Origin: Sphingomonadales bacterium
GTDB taxonomy: Bacteria; Pseudomonadota; Alphaproteobacteria; Sphingomonadales; Sphingomonadaceae
Length of the DNA: 64,000 nt
Direction of reading: 5' to 3'
Assembly: GCA_016714795.1 (NCBI GenBank)
Contig: JADKCA010000004.1
Location: 1-64,000, forward strand
Within the stretch, counting starts at the first letter, position 1, and every line of letters starts with the position of its first letter. The notes below the pieces were generated by a model. It had not been told where the DNA came from, made no database searches, and worked only from the letters and a program-made list of their open reading frames with translations. Position numbers and translations under genes: made by a program. Positions 34,104-42,332 of this stretch are shown here, one piece after another.

Positions 34104-34937
34104 ATGTCCCTCGAACCCGAATGGTCCACGCGCCGCGTGGATGGCCGCATGGTTCGCATTGCCCGATGGATCGCGCGCGATCCGGACCCGGCGGAACGTC
34201 CGCTGATATTCTTCAACGGCATTGGCGCGAATATCGAGCTCATCACCCCCTTTGCCGAGCGCATGGCGGGGCGCGACATCGTGACGTTCGACATGCCAGG
34301 CATTGGCGGATCGCCCGCGCCGACCTGGCCCTATCGTCCGTGGATGATGGCGCGCATCGCCAACCGCATTCTGGATGATTTCGGATATGGCCCTGTTGAT
34401 GCCATGGGCGTCAGCTGGGGCGGGGCGATGGCGCAGCAATTTGCGCTGCAATATGGCCAACGGGTCGAGCGACTGGTGCTGGCGGCGACATCCGCAGGCA
34501 TGTTGATGGTGCCGGGCAAGCTCTCTGCGCTCACCAAAATGGCCGATCCGCGCCGTTATGTGGACCCGACCTATCTGTTGCGCAATTTCCAGACGCTATA
34601 TGGCGGCTCCACCGAAGGCGCGGACGGCCATGCTGCGCGCATCACGCCGCCCTCGTCGGTCGGCTATTTTTATCAGCTGATGGCGATGATGGGCTGGACG
34701 AGCGCACCCTTCCTGCCTTTCATGAATGCCGAAACGCTGATCCTGATGGGAGACCGCGATTCGATTGTCCCGCTCGCCAATGGCAAGATTCTGAACACGC
34801 TGATTCCCGGATCGCGACTGGAAGTGATCGAGGATGGCGGCCACCTGTTCATGGTCGCTCAAGCGGACAAGGTGGTGGGCATCATCGAGGAATTTCTCGA
34901 CATGCCGGTCGACCGGAAAGCCAAAAAGGCAGCCTGA
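34104..34937 (+). CDS. phaZ: Intracellular poly(3-hydroxyalkanoate) depolymerase
   Basis: Alpha/beta hydrolase (277 residues) of the PHA depolymerase group that mobilises stored polyester. The oxyanion region is FFNGIGANIEL, the nucleophile elbow MGVSWGGAMAQQ, the acid is in LMGDRDSIVPLANG and the His in EDGGHLFMVAQ, matching medium-chain-length PhaZ enzymes. GGAGGA precedes the ATG. A palindrome at 34071-34085 suggests PHA-responsive control. Other hydrolase functions are possible but less likely given the close motif match. Confidence 0.8.
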   Translation: MSLEPEWSTRRVDGRMVRIARWIARDPDPAERPLIFFNGIGANIELITPFAERMAGRDIVTFDMPGIGGSPAPTWPYRPWMMARIANRILDDFGYGPVDAMGVSWGGAMAQQFALQYGQRVERLVLAATSAGMLMVPGKLSALTKMADPRRYVDPTYLLRNFQTLYGGSTEGADGHAARITPPSSVGYFYQLMAMMGWTSAPFLPFMNAETLILMGDRDSIVPLANGKILNTLIPGSRLEVIEDGGHLFMVAQADKVVGIIEEFLDMPVDRKAKKAA

Positions 34938-34975
34938 GGCGCATTGCGGGTTGAACCGCGTTGCACTTGCGGCTA

Positions 34976-35008
34976 GCGGGAAGCGTCTCGCCGCAAGGCG
35001 TTTCCCGC
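34976..35008. terminator. Strong hairpin between phaZ and tRNA-Leu
   Basis: GCGGGAA (34976-34982) pairs with TTCCCGC (35002-35008), and the inside holds CGCC-GCAA-GGCG (34989-35000). No T-run follows, so it may be a weak terminator, a tRNA-leader processing structure or both. Confidence 0.35.
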
Positions 35009-35010
35009 GC

Positions 35011-35095
35011 GCGGGCGTGGTGGAATTGGTAGACGCGCCGGACTCAAAATCCCGTTCCGCAAGGAGTGTGGGTTCGATTCCCACCGCCCGCACCA
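35011..35095 (+). tRNA. tRNA-Leu (anticodon CAA)
   Basis: 85-nt class II tRNA: perfect 7-bp acceptor (GCGGGCG with CGCCCGC), D-arm GTGGAATTGGTAGAC, anticodon loop CTCAAAA giving CAA, long variable arm with TCC-GCAA-GGA, T-arm GTGGG-TTCGATT-CCCAC, encoded CCA end. The anticodon stem CCGGA/TCCCG has one C-C mismatch (35039 with 35053). Confidence 0.95.
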
Positions 35096-35232
35096 TCTTT
35101 TGTCAGGCCGGAAGCGCCGGGGGTCTCATTCGCACACCCCGTCTGTCCTCGCAGACGCCCGGACGTCCTTGCAAATCCTGCAGCTTTGCTTTCACCCTTT
35201 TCATCGCGACGAATTTCGCGCACCATCGCGCG

Positions 35233-36567
35233 ATGCGCCCGACAATCGACACCATCTCCGCCCGCGTCCGCTCTCAGGCCGACGCGCTTCCTGCCGTTTT
35301 TGGTCAGCTGGATTTCGATACGCCGCCCGAACGCTTTGCGATCGGCGCGGATGACAAGACCGAACTGACCGGCTCCAAATCGATCAACCGTGCCGCCTTG
35401 CTCGACGATGCGGACATGGTGGCGCGGTTCCGCGAATATACGATGCTGGGGGACAAGACCGGCGATGCCTATGCCGCCTTGATGCGCCAGCATGGCTTTC
35501 GCGCCTTGGTGGACATGCTGGTGACGGCGTGTGACACGGGGCTGGACGCAGTGCCCGATGCGCCGCCCGAACTCGTTGCGCTGATCAAGGAAATGGAGCG
35601 CGTGCCCGACTGGCTGGACATGACGCTGGTGGAAGAGGGGGCAGCGGCAGACCGCAACAGCGCCGCCAATTTCTCGCCATTCGCCATTCGCGGCGCGTTC
35701 ATCGCGACATTCCTCAACAAATATAGCGCGCTGCCGATGGCGCTGACGGGCACCTTGTCTCACACCACGGCCGCCCGGCGCGTGAAGGAAACCGCGACCT
35801 TTTTCACCACCACCATCCTGCCCGGCGCGCTGAAGCGGCATGGCGCGGGCTTCAAATCTGCCGCGATGGTTCGGCTGATGCACTCGATGGTGCGGATCAA
35901 TGTGCTCACCCGGCAGGGCATGTGGGATGCCAAGACCTATGGGATGCCGATCCCCCAGCTGGATCAGATGCCCGCCGGGCTGATCCCCGTCTATTTCCTG
36001 TCCGAAGAGGTGCTGGCCAAGGGCCGCAAGACTTTCACCCGTGAGGAGCGCGCGCGCGTCGAACTTTCACGTTATCGCTGCTATCTTCTGGGTCTGCCGG
36101 AAGATCTGCTGGCGGATACGCCGGAGGAGATCGTCAAGATCTGGTGCACCCGCTCTGCCACGCTGCGGCATGAATATGATGATGCGATCTGCGGCGGCCT
36201 GCTCCGCGCGACGATGGATGCAGAACTGTACAAGGGTGACAGCCTGAAAGACCGCATCTTCGCCCGCGTCGAGCGCTCCTTTGCGCGCGTTTTCTTCGTC
36301 AAGGCGTTCCTGAAGGGCGATGCCAGCATTGCCGAAAGCGTCGGCGCGCCGATTTCGGGCAAGGACCGCGCCATTTATGGCGTCACCATGGCCTTCATCA
36401 TCGCGCGCATGATTGCGTATAAGCTCGCCTCGCGCATTCCGGGGCTGAAAGGCATTGCGGATGCGCGGCTGGTCTCGCGGCTCAAGGCGCAGCTCGCCAG
36501 CTATGGCCATGCCGAATTCACGACCGATTCCGCGCAGTACAAGCCGGTTCCGGCACACGCAGGCTGA
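35233..36567 (+). CDS. MpaB/latex-clearing-type oxygenase (DUF2236)
   Basis: A 444-residue helical protein of the MpaB/rubber oxygenase family. Features seen: AFIATFLNKYSALPMALTGT, TGTLSHTTAARRVKETATFF, a VRLMHSMVRI segment with conserved His and an AICGGLLRATMDA helix. Characterised relatives are heme oxygenases acting on polymers or redox partners. The ATG at 35233 has no visible ribosome-binding site, and the frame is open further upstream past the tRNA. Its stop shares one base with the start of the next gene, so both form an operon. Confidence 0.78.
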   Translation: MRPTIDTISARVRSQADALPAVFGQLDFDTPPERFAIGADDKTELTGSKSINRAALLDDADMVARFREYTMLGDKTGDAYAALMRQHGFRALVDMLVTACDTGLDAVPDAPPELVALIKEMERVPDWLDMTLVEEGAAADRNSAANFSPFAIRGAFIATFLNKYSALPMALTGTLSHTTAARRVKETATFFTTTILPGALKRHGAGFKSAAMVRLMHSMVRINVLTRQGMWDAKTYGMPIPQLDQMPAGLIPVYFLSEEVLAKGRKTFTREERARVELSRYRCYLLGLPEDLLADTPEEIVKIWCTRSATLRHEYDDAICGGLLRATMDAELYKGDSLKDRIFARVERSFARVFFVKAFLKGDASIAESVGAPISGKDRAIYGVTMAFIIARMIAYKLASRIPGLKGIADARLVSRLKAQLASYGHAEFTTDSAQYKPVPAHAG

Positions 36568-37631
36568 TGCGGCTGACCCGGCGGGAGGGGCTGGCGGCGC
36601 TGGCCGGGCTGGTGTGGGCCTCTCCGGCGCTGGCGCTTACGGCGGGGGAGCCGGACTGGGAGGCAGACCGCGCGAAGAGTGGCGCGCCGGGGCTGGCGGC
36701 AGGCTGGCAGCGCGGGCAGGATGGGCCGCAGCTGCGCGTGGCCGGGATCGCCCGTGCAGACGCAGCCGACAAGGCGCTGCGCCCGGATGCGCGCTGGCAT
36801 CTCGGCAGCCTGACCAAGGCGATGACGGCCACGCTCGCCGCCCGCGCAGTAGAGGCCGGCTGGATCGACTGGGACAGCAGCATCGCCAACACGCTCGGCC
36901 CGCTCGCAGAGGGCATGAACCCGGCTTATGCCGATGTCACTCTGCTCCATCTGCTCAGCCATCAGGCCGGCCTTGTGCCCGATATTGCGCGGTCGGCCTT
37001 TGGCGAATTCTCGCGCCATGACGTGCCCGATGCGCGCAGCGAGCGGCTTCGTTACGCGCTGATTGCGCTGGGGATGGAGCCGCTGGCAGCGCCGGCCACA
37101 CGGATGATTTACGCCAATAACGGCTATGTCGTGGCTGCCGCCATGCTGGAAGCGCGGATGGGCGCGCCATGGGAAACGCTGATCCGGCACTGGGTGTTCG
37201 AACCATTGGGGCTGGCCTCTGCCGGGTTCGGCCTGCCGGGCCATCCGCACGACGCTTCGGGCCATATTGTCGCGGGCGATGGCACGCGCATCCCCCTTCC
37301 CATCGATAATCCGGTGGCGCTCAGCCCGGCGGGGCGCGTGCATATGGCTTTGCCCGATCTGCTGCGCTTTCTGGCCGCGCATCGGGATGGTGATCCGCGC
37401 TTCCTGTCTCGCAAGAGCTGGCGCACGCTGCACACGCCGCCCTTTGGCGGGGATTATGCGCTGGGCTGGATCATGCTGCCGGACGGGCGGCTATGGCATA
37501 ATGGCTCCAACGGCTTCTGGTATGCCGAAGCGCTGATCGGCAGCCGGACGGTGGCTGCCGTTGTCCGGAACGACGCCAGCGCCCGATCCGGCCAGCCCGG
37601 TGCGCTGATTCAGCAACTCGCCAGCCTGTAA
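36567..37631 (+). CDS. Serine hydrolase, class C beta-lactamase family
   Basis: A 354-residue penicillin-binding-protein-like hydrolase with a signal sequence (RREGLAALAGLVWASPALA). Catalytic motifs: SLTK (SxxK), YANNGY (YxN) and LWHNGSNG in place of the KTG box, typical of the esterase/beta-lactamase-like group rather than true AmpC. It is coupled to the MpaB-like gene by the one-base overlap (TGATG). Substrate unknown, probably periplasmic ester or peptide. Confidence 0.85.
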   Translation: MRLTRREGLAALAGLVWASPALALTAGEPDWEADRAKSGAPGLAAGWQRGQDGPQLRVAGIARADAADKALRPDARWHLGSLTKAMTATLAARAVEAGWIDWDSSIANTLGPLAEGMNPAYADVTLLHLLSHQAGLVPDIARSAFGEFSRHDVPDARSERLRYALIALGMEPLAAPATRMIYANNGYVVAAAMLEARMGAPWETLIRHWVFEPLGLASAGFGLPGHPHDASGHIVAGDGTRIPLPIDNPVALSPAGRVHMALPDLLRFLAAHRDGDPRFLSRKSWRTLHTPPFGGDYALGWIMLPDGRLWHNGSNGFWYAEALIGSRTVAAVVRNDASARSGQPGALIQQLASL

Positions 37632-37672
37632 CGGGCGGCGCGCCCTTGCGCAGCGGGGGGCGTCATGCCTAG

Positions 37673-38722
37673 ATGACAGGCATGGCATCTTCCTTCCCAG
37701 AATTGACAGACCGCGCGCGCGACGTGTTCCGCATCGTGGTCGAGTCCTATCTGGGCTCGGGTGCGCCAGTAGGCTCGCGCACCATTTCCAAGCTGGGGGG
37801 CATGAACCTGTCTTCGGCCTCGATCCGCAATGTCATGCAGGATCTCGAAGAACTCGGCCTGCTCGCCGCACCCCACACCTCCGCCGGGCGGATGCCCACC
37901 GAAAGCGGGCTGCGCCTGTTTGTGGACGGAATGATGCAGGCCGCCGAACCAACCGCAGACGAGCGCGCGGCGATCGAAGCCCGCGTCACGCAGGCCGGGC
38001 CGATCGAGGACGCGCTGGCCGCTGCCTCTGCCGCGCTCTCCGGCCTGTCTGCCTGTGCCGGGCTGGTGCTGGTGCCCGCGCATGAGCCGCGCCTGCGGCA
38101 GTTCGCCTTCACGCCGCTTTCCGCGAATCAGGCGCTCGCCATTTTGGTGGGTGATGATGGTTCGGTGGAAAACCGGGTGATGGCGATTCCGCTGGGAATG
38201 ACAGCCTCCACCTTGGCCGAAGCGGGAAATTACATGACGGCCCGGCTTTCGGGAATGACGCTGGCAGACGCCTCTGCCACGCTCGCGCGCGAAATCGGGC
38301 AGGAACGGGCTGCACTGGATCAGGCGGCGCGCAGTCTGGTGCTCGCCGGCATGGCGGAATGGGCGAAGGACGGGGCGCATCGCCCGGTGCTGATCGTGCG
38401 CGGGGCTTCCCACCTGCTTGATGAAGCGACCAGCAGTGATCTGGATCGGGTGCGCCTCCTGCTCGACGAAATCGAGGGCAAGGAAGACATTGCCCGCCTG
38501 CTCGACAGCGCGCGCGATGGCGAATCCACCAAGGTTTTCATCGGCGCGGAAAATAAACTGTTCGCGCTTTCGGGCTCTTCGGTGATAGCGGCGCCGTGGC
38601 ATGGGCGCGATGGCCGCGTCGTCGGCGTGGTCGGCGTGATTGGCCCCACCCGCTTGAATTATGCCCGGGTCGTTCCCATGGTAGATTTCACGGCACAAAC
38701 CTTGACGAGATTGATGCGATAA
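37673..38722 (+). CDS. hrcA: Heat-inducible transcription repressor HrcA
   Basis: A 349-residue HrcA with an N-terminal winged helix (ELTDRARDVFRIVVESYLGSG, VGSRTISK, SSASIRNVMQDLEELGLL) and a GAF-like core plus C-terminal dimerisation part (VIGPTRLNYARVVPMVDF). It represses heat-shock genes by binding CIRCE palindromes; none was seen in this window. ATG 37673 or the one three codons later (37682) may be the start. It is one base upstream of grpE. Confidence 0.94.
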   Translation: MTGMASSFPELTDRARDVFRIVVESYLGSGAPVGSRTISKLGGMNLSSASIRNVMQDLEELGLLAAPHTSAGRMPTESGLRLFVDGMMQAAEPTADERAAIEARVTQAGPIEDALAAASAALSGLSACAGLVLVPAHEPRLRQFAFTPLSANQALAILVGDDGSVENRVMAIPLGMTASTLAEAGNYMTARLSGMTLADASATLAREIGQERAALDQAARSLVLAGMAEWAKDGAHRPVLIVRGASHLLDEATSSDLDRVRLLLDEIEGKEDIARLLDSARDGESTKVFIGAENKLFALSGSSVIAAPWHGRDGRVVGVVGVIGPTRLNYARVVPMVDFTAQTLTRLMR

Positions 38723-38723
38723 G

Positions 38724-39260
38724 ATGAGCGAAGAAGACTTGAAAACCGAAACCGCAGACGCCCCTGAAGCCGCAGCCGAAGAGCCCGCGACCGATCCGCT
38801 GGGGGCCTTGCTGGGCGAACTGGAAGAGGCGAAGCAGCAGATCCTCTATGCGCAGGCCGAAATCCAGAATGTGCGCCGCCGCGCGGAAAAGGAAGTGCAG
38901 GATGCGCACGCCTATTCCGCAACCAAATTCGCGCGCGACGTGCTGTCTGTTTCCGACAATCTGAGCCGCGCGCTCGACGCCATTCCCGCTGCGATGCGCG
39001 AAGACGAAGCGGGCAAGGGGCTGGTAACGGGGCTGGAAGCCACGCAACGCGAACTGGCGAGCGTGTTTGAACGCAACGGCATCACCAGGATCGAAGCGAT
39101 GGGCCAGCCGCTTGATCCCAACCGCCATCAGGCGATGATGGAAATGCCCAATGCTGACGTAGAGCCCGGCACCATCGTGCTGGAAATGCAGAGCGGCTAC
39201 ATGATCAAGGATCGCCTGCTGCGTCCGGCGATGGTTTGCGTGGCGAAAAAGCCGGATTGA
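38724..39260 (+). CDS. grpE: GrpE nucleotide exchange factor
   Basis: A 178-residue co-chaperone that promotes ADP release from DnaK. It has an acidic disordered N-terminus, a long dimerising coiled coil (about 30-85; QQILYAQAEIQNVRRRAEKE) and the C-terminal beta domain ending GYMIKDRLLRPAMVCVAK. One base separates it from hrcA. Two genes on the opposite strand lie between it and dnaK, an arrangement that splits the chaperone operon. Confidence 0.95.
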   Translation: MSEEDLKTETADAPEAAAEEPATDPLGALLGELEEAKQQILYAQAEIQNVRRRAEKEVQDAHAYSATKFARDVLSVSDNLSRALDAIPAAMREDEAGKGLVTGLEATQRELASVFERNGITRIEAMGQPLDPNRHQAMMEMPNADVEPGTIVLEMQSGYMIKDRLLRPAMVCVAKKPD

Positions 39261-39719
39261 TCAGGCCGCAGGAAACGGAACAATCCCTTCATAAACCCGC
39301 ACAGGGGGTGCGCCTGGAATAGGCACACCGTTGCGGAGCATGAACCAGTGCCGCACAATCTCTGCCTGCTGCTCGATGCCGTAGCGGTGGAAGGGCTTGC
39401 CGGGCTGGATGGCATAGTCATAGCGACAGAATGGGTGACGCTTCAGGATCAGATTCACGCCCTGCTGATGCTGCCAGACATGCACCATTTCATGGATGAA
39501 CAGGCCTTGCGCATCGAGGTGCGCGGCGCAGAAATCGTCGCAATAGCCTGTTCCCGCCGGGTGGAAATGGATGTGCCCGCGCGGAGCCATCACCACGCGC
39601 TTCGGCTGGAAGAACGCCCATTTGCGTGCGCGGATGCGGACCGGTGCATAGTCGATCGCGTCGCCAAACACAGAGCGGGCGAGCGCAATCTCATTCTCCG
39701 TCAGTGCGCGGTCGATCAA
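39261..39719 (-). CDS. Putative zinc-binding protein with HExxH motif (Vgr-related)
   Basis: A 152-residue protein with a metallopeptidase-like HEMVHVWQHQ motif about residue 76, preceded by HIHFHPAG and a CDDFCAAHL segment. Similar short proteins are called Vgr-related in alphaproteobacteria. The start appears to be TTG at 39719, overlapping the stop of the PCuAC gene (TTGA), as no ATG is well placed. It is convergent with grpE, one base away. Protease activity is unproven. Confidence 0.7.
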   Translation of the reverse strand: MIDRALTENEIALARSVFGDAIDYAPVRIRARKWAFFQPKRVVMAPRGHIHFHPAGTGYCDDFCAAHLDAQGLFIHEMVHVWQHQQGVNLILKRHPFCRYDYAIQPGKPFHRYGIEQQAEIVRHWFMLRNGVPIPGAPPVRVYEGIVPFPAA

Positions 39720-40156
39720 TGATTATGGCCCGCTGCCTCGCCACGCGGCTTGATCTGCGCCTCGGCCTCGATCTTTGCGCCATCGGCATAAGCGAAGGAC
39801 AGGGTCAGCTTGTCCCCCTGCTTCAGGTCGGGGCGAATGTCGTAGAGCATGGCATGTTTGCCACCCGCCTTGAATTCCACCGTGCCCCCGGCAGGCACCG
39901 TCACGCCCGCGCTCAAGGGCGTCATTTTCATCACGCCGCCCTCCATCACATTGTCATGCAGTTCGACGCGGATGACCTGGGGAGAAGAAACACTTGTCAG
40001 CTGCGCCTCCTTCGCCCCGCCTTTCACCGTGAAATAGGCAACACCGGGGCGACCGGCGGCAAGCGGCAGATGCACCACCGCATCCGTCACTTCGGCCTTG
40101 GGCGGCGCGCCACAGGCAGACAAAGCGAGAAGCGAGGCAAGGACAATACGTTTCAT
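39716..40156 (-). CDS. PCu(A)C family copper chaperone lipoprotein
   Basis: A 146-residue periplasmic copper chaperone. Signal peptide ends LLALSAC (Cys15), so it should be lipid anchored. The copper-binding pattern is present: HDNVMEGGVMKM, followed about 30 residues later by GGKHAMLYDI, giving His/Met ligands. The C-terminus adds GHNH, another possible metal-binding tail. Relatives load copper onto cytochrome oxidase. ATG 40156 has GGAG upstream; a longer frame to 40216 is less likely. Confidence 0.88.
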   Translation of the reverse strand: MKRIVLASLLALSACGAPPKAEVTDAVVHLPLAAGRPGVAYFTVKGGAKEAQLTSVSSPQVIRVELHDNVMEGGVMKMTPLSAGVTVPAGGTVEFKAGGKHAMLYDIRPDLKQGDKLTLSFAYADGAKIEAEAQIKPRGEAAGHNH

Positions 40157-40206
40157 GAAGGGACTCCGTAACCCGGCAGACATGCGGGCTTTTATCATGT
40201 GCGTCC

Positions 40207-40234
40207 CTTGCGGCAAGCGAAACGCTTCCTATAT
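40207..40234 (+). promoter_or_regulatory. RpoH-type heat-shock promoter upstream of dnaK
   Basis: CTTG at 40207-40210 and CCTATAT at 40228-40234, separated by 17 bases, fit the alphaproteobacterial sigma-32 promoter. Transcription would begin about 40242, giving a leader of about 67 bases to the dnaK start codon. Confidence 0.55.
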
Positions 40235-40308
40235 CGCCGGACGAAACAATTGAATCGCGGCACTGCCCGGTGGGGGGCATCCGCATCTGACTTTGGGGTG
40301 TAAACTAC

Positions 40309-42201
40309 ATGGCAAAAGTTATCGGTATTGATCTGGGCACAACCAACAGCTGCGTTTCCGTGATGGAAGGCGGCAAGCCCAAGGTCATCGAAAATGCAGA
40401 AGGTGCGCGCACCACGCCGTCGATTGTCGCCTTTGCGAAGGATGGCGAGCGGCTGATCGGCCAGCCCGCCAAGCGTCAGGCCGTCACCAATCCGGAAAAC
40501 ACCATTTTCGCGGTGAAGCGCCTGATCGGTCGCCGGTTCGATGATCCGATGACCAAGAAGGATATGGGCCTGGTTCCCTACACCATCACCAAAGGCAAGA
40601 ATGGTGATGCATGGGTGAGCGCGGGCGGCACTGACTATTCGCCGTCCCAGATTTCGGCTTTCACGCTTCAGAAGATGAAGGAAACCGCCGAAGCCTATCT
40701 GGGTGAAACGGTGACGCAGGCGGTCATCACCGTGCCGGCCTATTTCAACGACGCACAGCGTCAGGCAACCAAGGACGCCGGTCAGATTGCGGGCCTTGAA
40801 GTGCTGCGCATCATCAACGAGCCGACCGCTGCCGCGCTCGCTTATGGCCTTGAGAAGAACGACGGCAAGCTGATCGCGGTCTATGATCTGGGCGGCGGCA
40901 CCTTCGACATTTCCGTGCTCGAAATTGGCGACGGCGTGTTCGAAGTGAAGTCCACCAATGGTGACACCTTCCTGGGCGGCGAAGATTTTGACTCGGCCAT
41001 CGTCGAATTCCTCGCAGCGGACTTCAAGAAGGTCGAAGGCATTGATCTGACCGCAGACAAGCTGGCGCTCCAGCGCCTGAAGGAAGCGGCTGAAAAGGCG
41101 AAGATCGAACTCAGCTCGGCGCAGACGACCGAAATCAACCTGCCCTTCATCACGGCGGATGCAACCGGCCCGAAGCACCTTGTGAAGGCGATCACCCGCG
41201 CCGATCTGGAAAAGCTGGTCGAAAGCCTGATCAAGCGCACCATCGAGCCGTGCAAGAAGGCGCTGGCCGATGCGGGCGTGAAGGCGGCAGACATTGCCGA
41301 AGTCGTCATGGTGGGTGGCATGTCCCGCATGCCGCGCGTCCGCGACGTGGTGAAGGACTTTTTCGGCAAGGAACCGCACACCGGTGTGAACCCCGATGAA
41401 GTTGTCGCCATGGGCGCCGCCATTCAGGCGGGTGTGCTGCAGGGCGACGTCAAGGACGTGCTGCTGCTCGACGTGACACCGCTCTCGCTCGGCATCGAAA
41501 CGCTGGGCGGCGTGTTCACGCGCATGATCGACCGCAACACCACGATCCCCACCAAGAAGTCGCAGACCTTCTCCACCGCTGATGACAATCAGCAGGCGGT
41601 GACGATCCGCGTCTTCCAGGGCGAGCGTGAAATGGCGGCGGACAACAAGATCCTCGGCCAGTTCGATCTGGTGGGCATTCCCCCCGCCCCGCGCGGCGTG
41701 CCGCAGATCGAAGTCAGCTTCGACATTGACGCGAACGGCATCGTGAACGTCTCTGCCAAGGACAAGGGCACGGGCAAGGAACAGCAGATCAAGATCCAGG
41801 CTTCTGGTGGTCTGTCCGATGCGGACATCGACCAGATGGTCAAGGACGCCGAAGCCTTTGCCGAAGAAGACAAGAAGCGGCGTGAAGCGGCGGAAGCCAA
41901 GAATAATGCCGAAAGCCTGATCCATTCGACCGAGCGCCAGCTCTCCGAACATGGTGACAAGGTGGACGCCAGCGTGAAGGCCGAAATCGAAGCCGCGATT
42001 GCGGACGCCAAATCGGCGGTTGAAGGGGGCGATGTGGAAACCATGACCGCCAAGGGGCAGGCGCTCGCGCAGGCCGCGATGAAGCTCGGTCAGGCGATCT
42101 ACGAAAAGGAACAGGCCGAAGCCGCGTCTCCGGGGGCTGATGGCCCCAAGGATGACGATGTGGTGGACGCCGAATTCTCCGAAGTGGACGAGAATAAGTA
42201 A
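40309..42201 (+). CDS. dnaK: Hsp70 chaperone DnaK
   Basis: Full-length 630-residue Hsp70. ATPase domain signatures: GIDLGTTNSCVSVMEGG (start), VITVPAYFNDAQRQATKDAG, VYDLGGGTFDISVLEI and VVMVGGMSRMPRVRDVV. The interdomain linker is VLLLDVTPLSLGIETLGG, followed by the substrate-binding domain and an acidic C-terminus ending in EFSEVDENK. Works with the GrpE and DnaJ genes nearby. A palindromic repeat separates it from dnaJ. Confidence 0.98.
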   Translation: MAKVIGIDLGTTNSCVSVMEGGKPKVIENAEGARTTPSIVAFAKDGERLIGQPAKRQAVTNPENTIFAVKRLIGRRFDDPMTKKDMGLVPYTITKGKNGDAWVSAGGTDYSPSQISAFTLQKMKETAEAYLGETVTQAVITVPAYFNDAQRQATKDAGQIAGLEVLRIINEPTAAALAYGLEKNDGKLIAVYDLGGGTFDISVLEIGDGVFEVKSTNGDTFLGGEDFDSAIVEFLAADFKKVEGIDLTADKLALQRLKEAAEKAKIELSSAQTTEINLPFITADATGPKHLVKAITRADLEKLVESLIKRTIEPCKKALADAGVKAADIAEVVMVGGMSRMPRVRDVVKDFFGKEPHTGVNPDEVVAMGAAIQAGVLQGDVKDVLLLDVTPLSLGIETLGGVFTRMIDRNTTIPTKKSQTFSTADDNQQAVTIRVFQGEREMAADNKILGQFDLVGIPPAPRGVPQIEVSFDIDANGIVNVSAKDKGTGKEQQIKIQASGGLSDADIDQMVKDAEAFAEEDKKRREAAEAKNNAESLIHSTERQLSEHGDKVDASVKAEIEAAIADAKSAVEGGDVETMTAKGQALAQAAMKLGQAIYEKEQAEAASPGADGPKDDDVVDAEFSEVDENK

Positions 42202-42210
42202 AGCATGTCC

Positions 42211-42327
42211 CTCCCTCTCCCCTCCAGGGGAGAGGGTCGGGGAGAGGGGGAGTCTGGTTGTGAAGGGCTGCGCATTCGTCATGCAGACAGCCCCTCTCCC
42301 TAGCCCTCTCCCCTGAAGGGGAGAGGG
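42211..42327. repeat. Palindromic repeat, CTCTCCCC type (second copy)
   Basis: Arms 42211-42249 and 42291-42327, same element as 11941-12060. The right edge GGGGAGAGGG is the only ribosome-binding-site-like sequence before the dnaJ ATG at 42333. Confidence 0.85.
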
Positions 42328-42332
42328 AATTT

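Noticed and set aside
37645..37674. RpoH-like promoter before hrcA (CTTG and CCTAGAT)
   Set aside because: Spacing of 19 bases and overlap with the start codon make it weak.
40195..42282. 695-codon frame opposite dnaK
   Set aside because: Mirrors DnaK codon structure; no plausible protein features.
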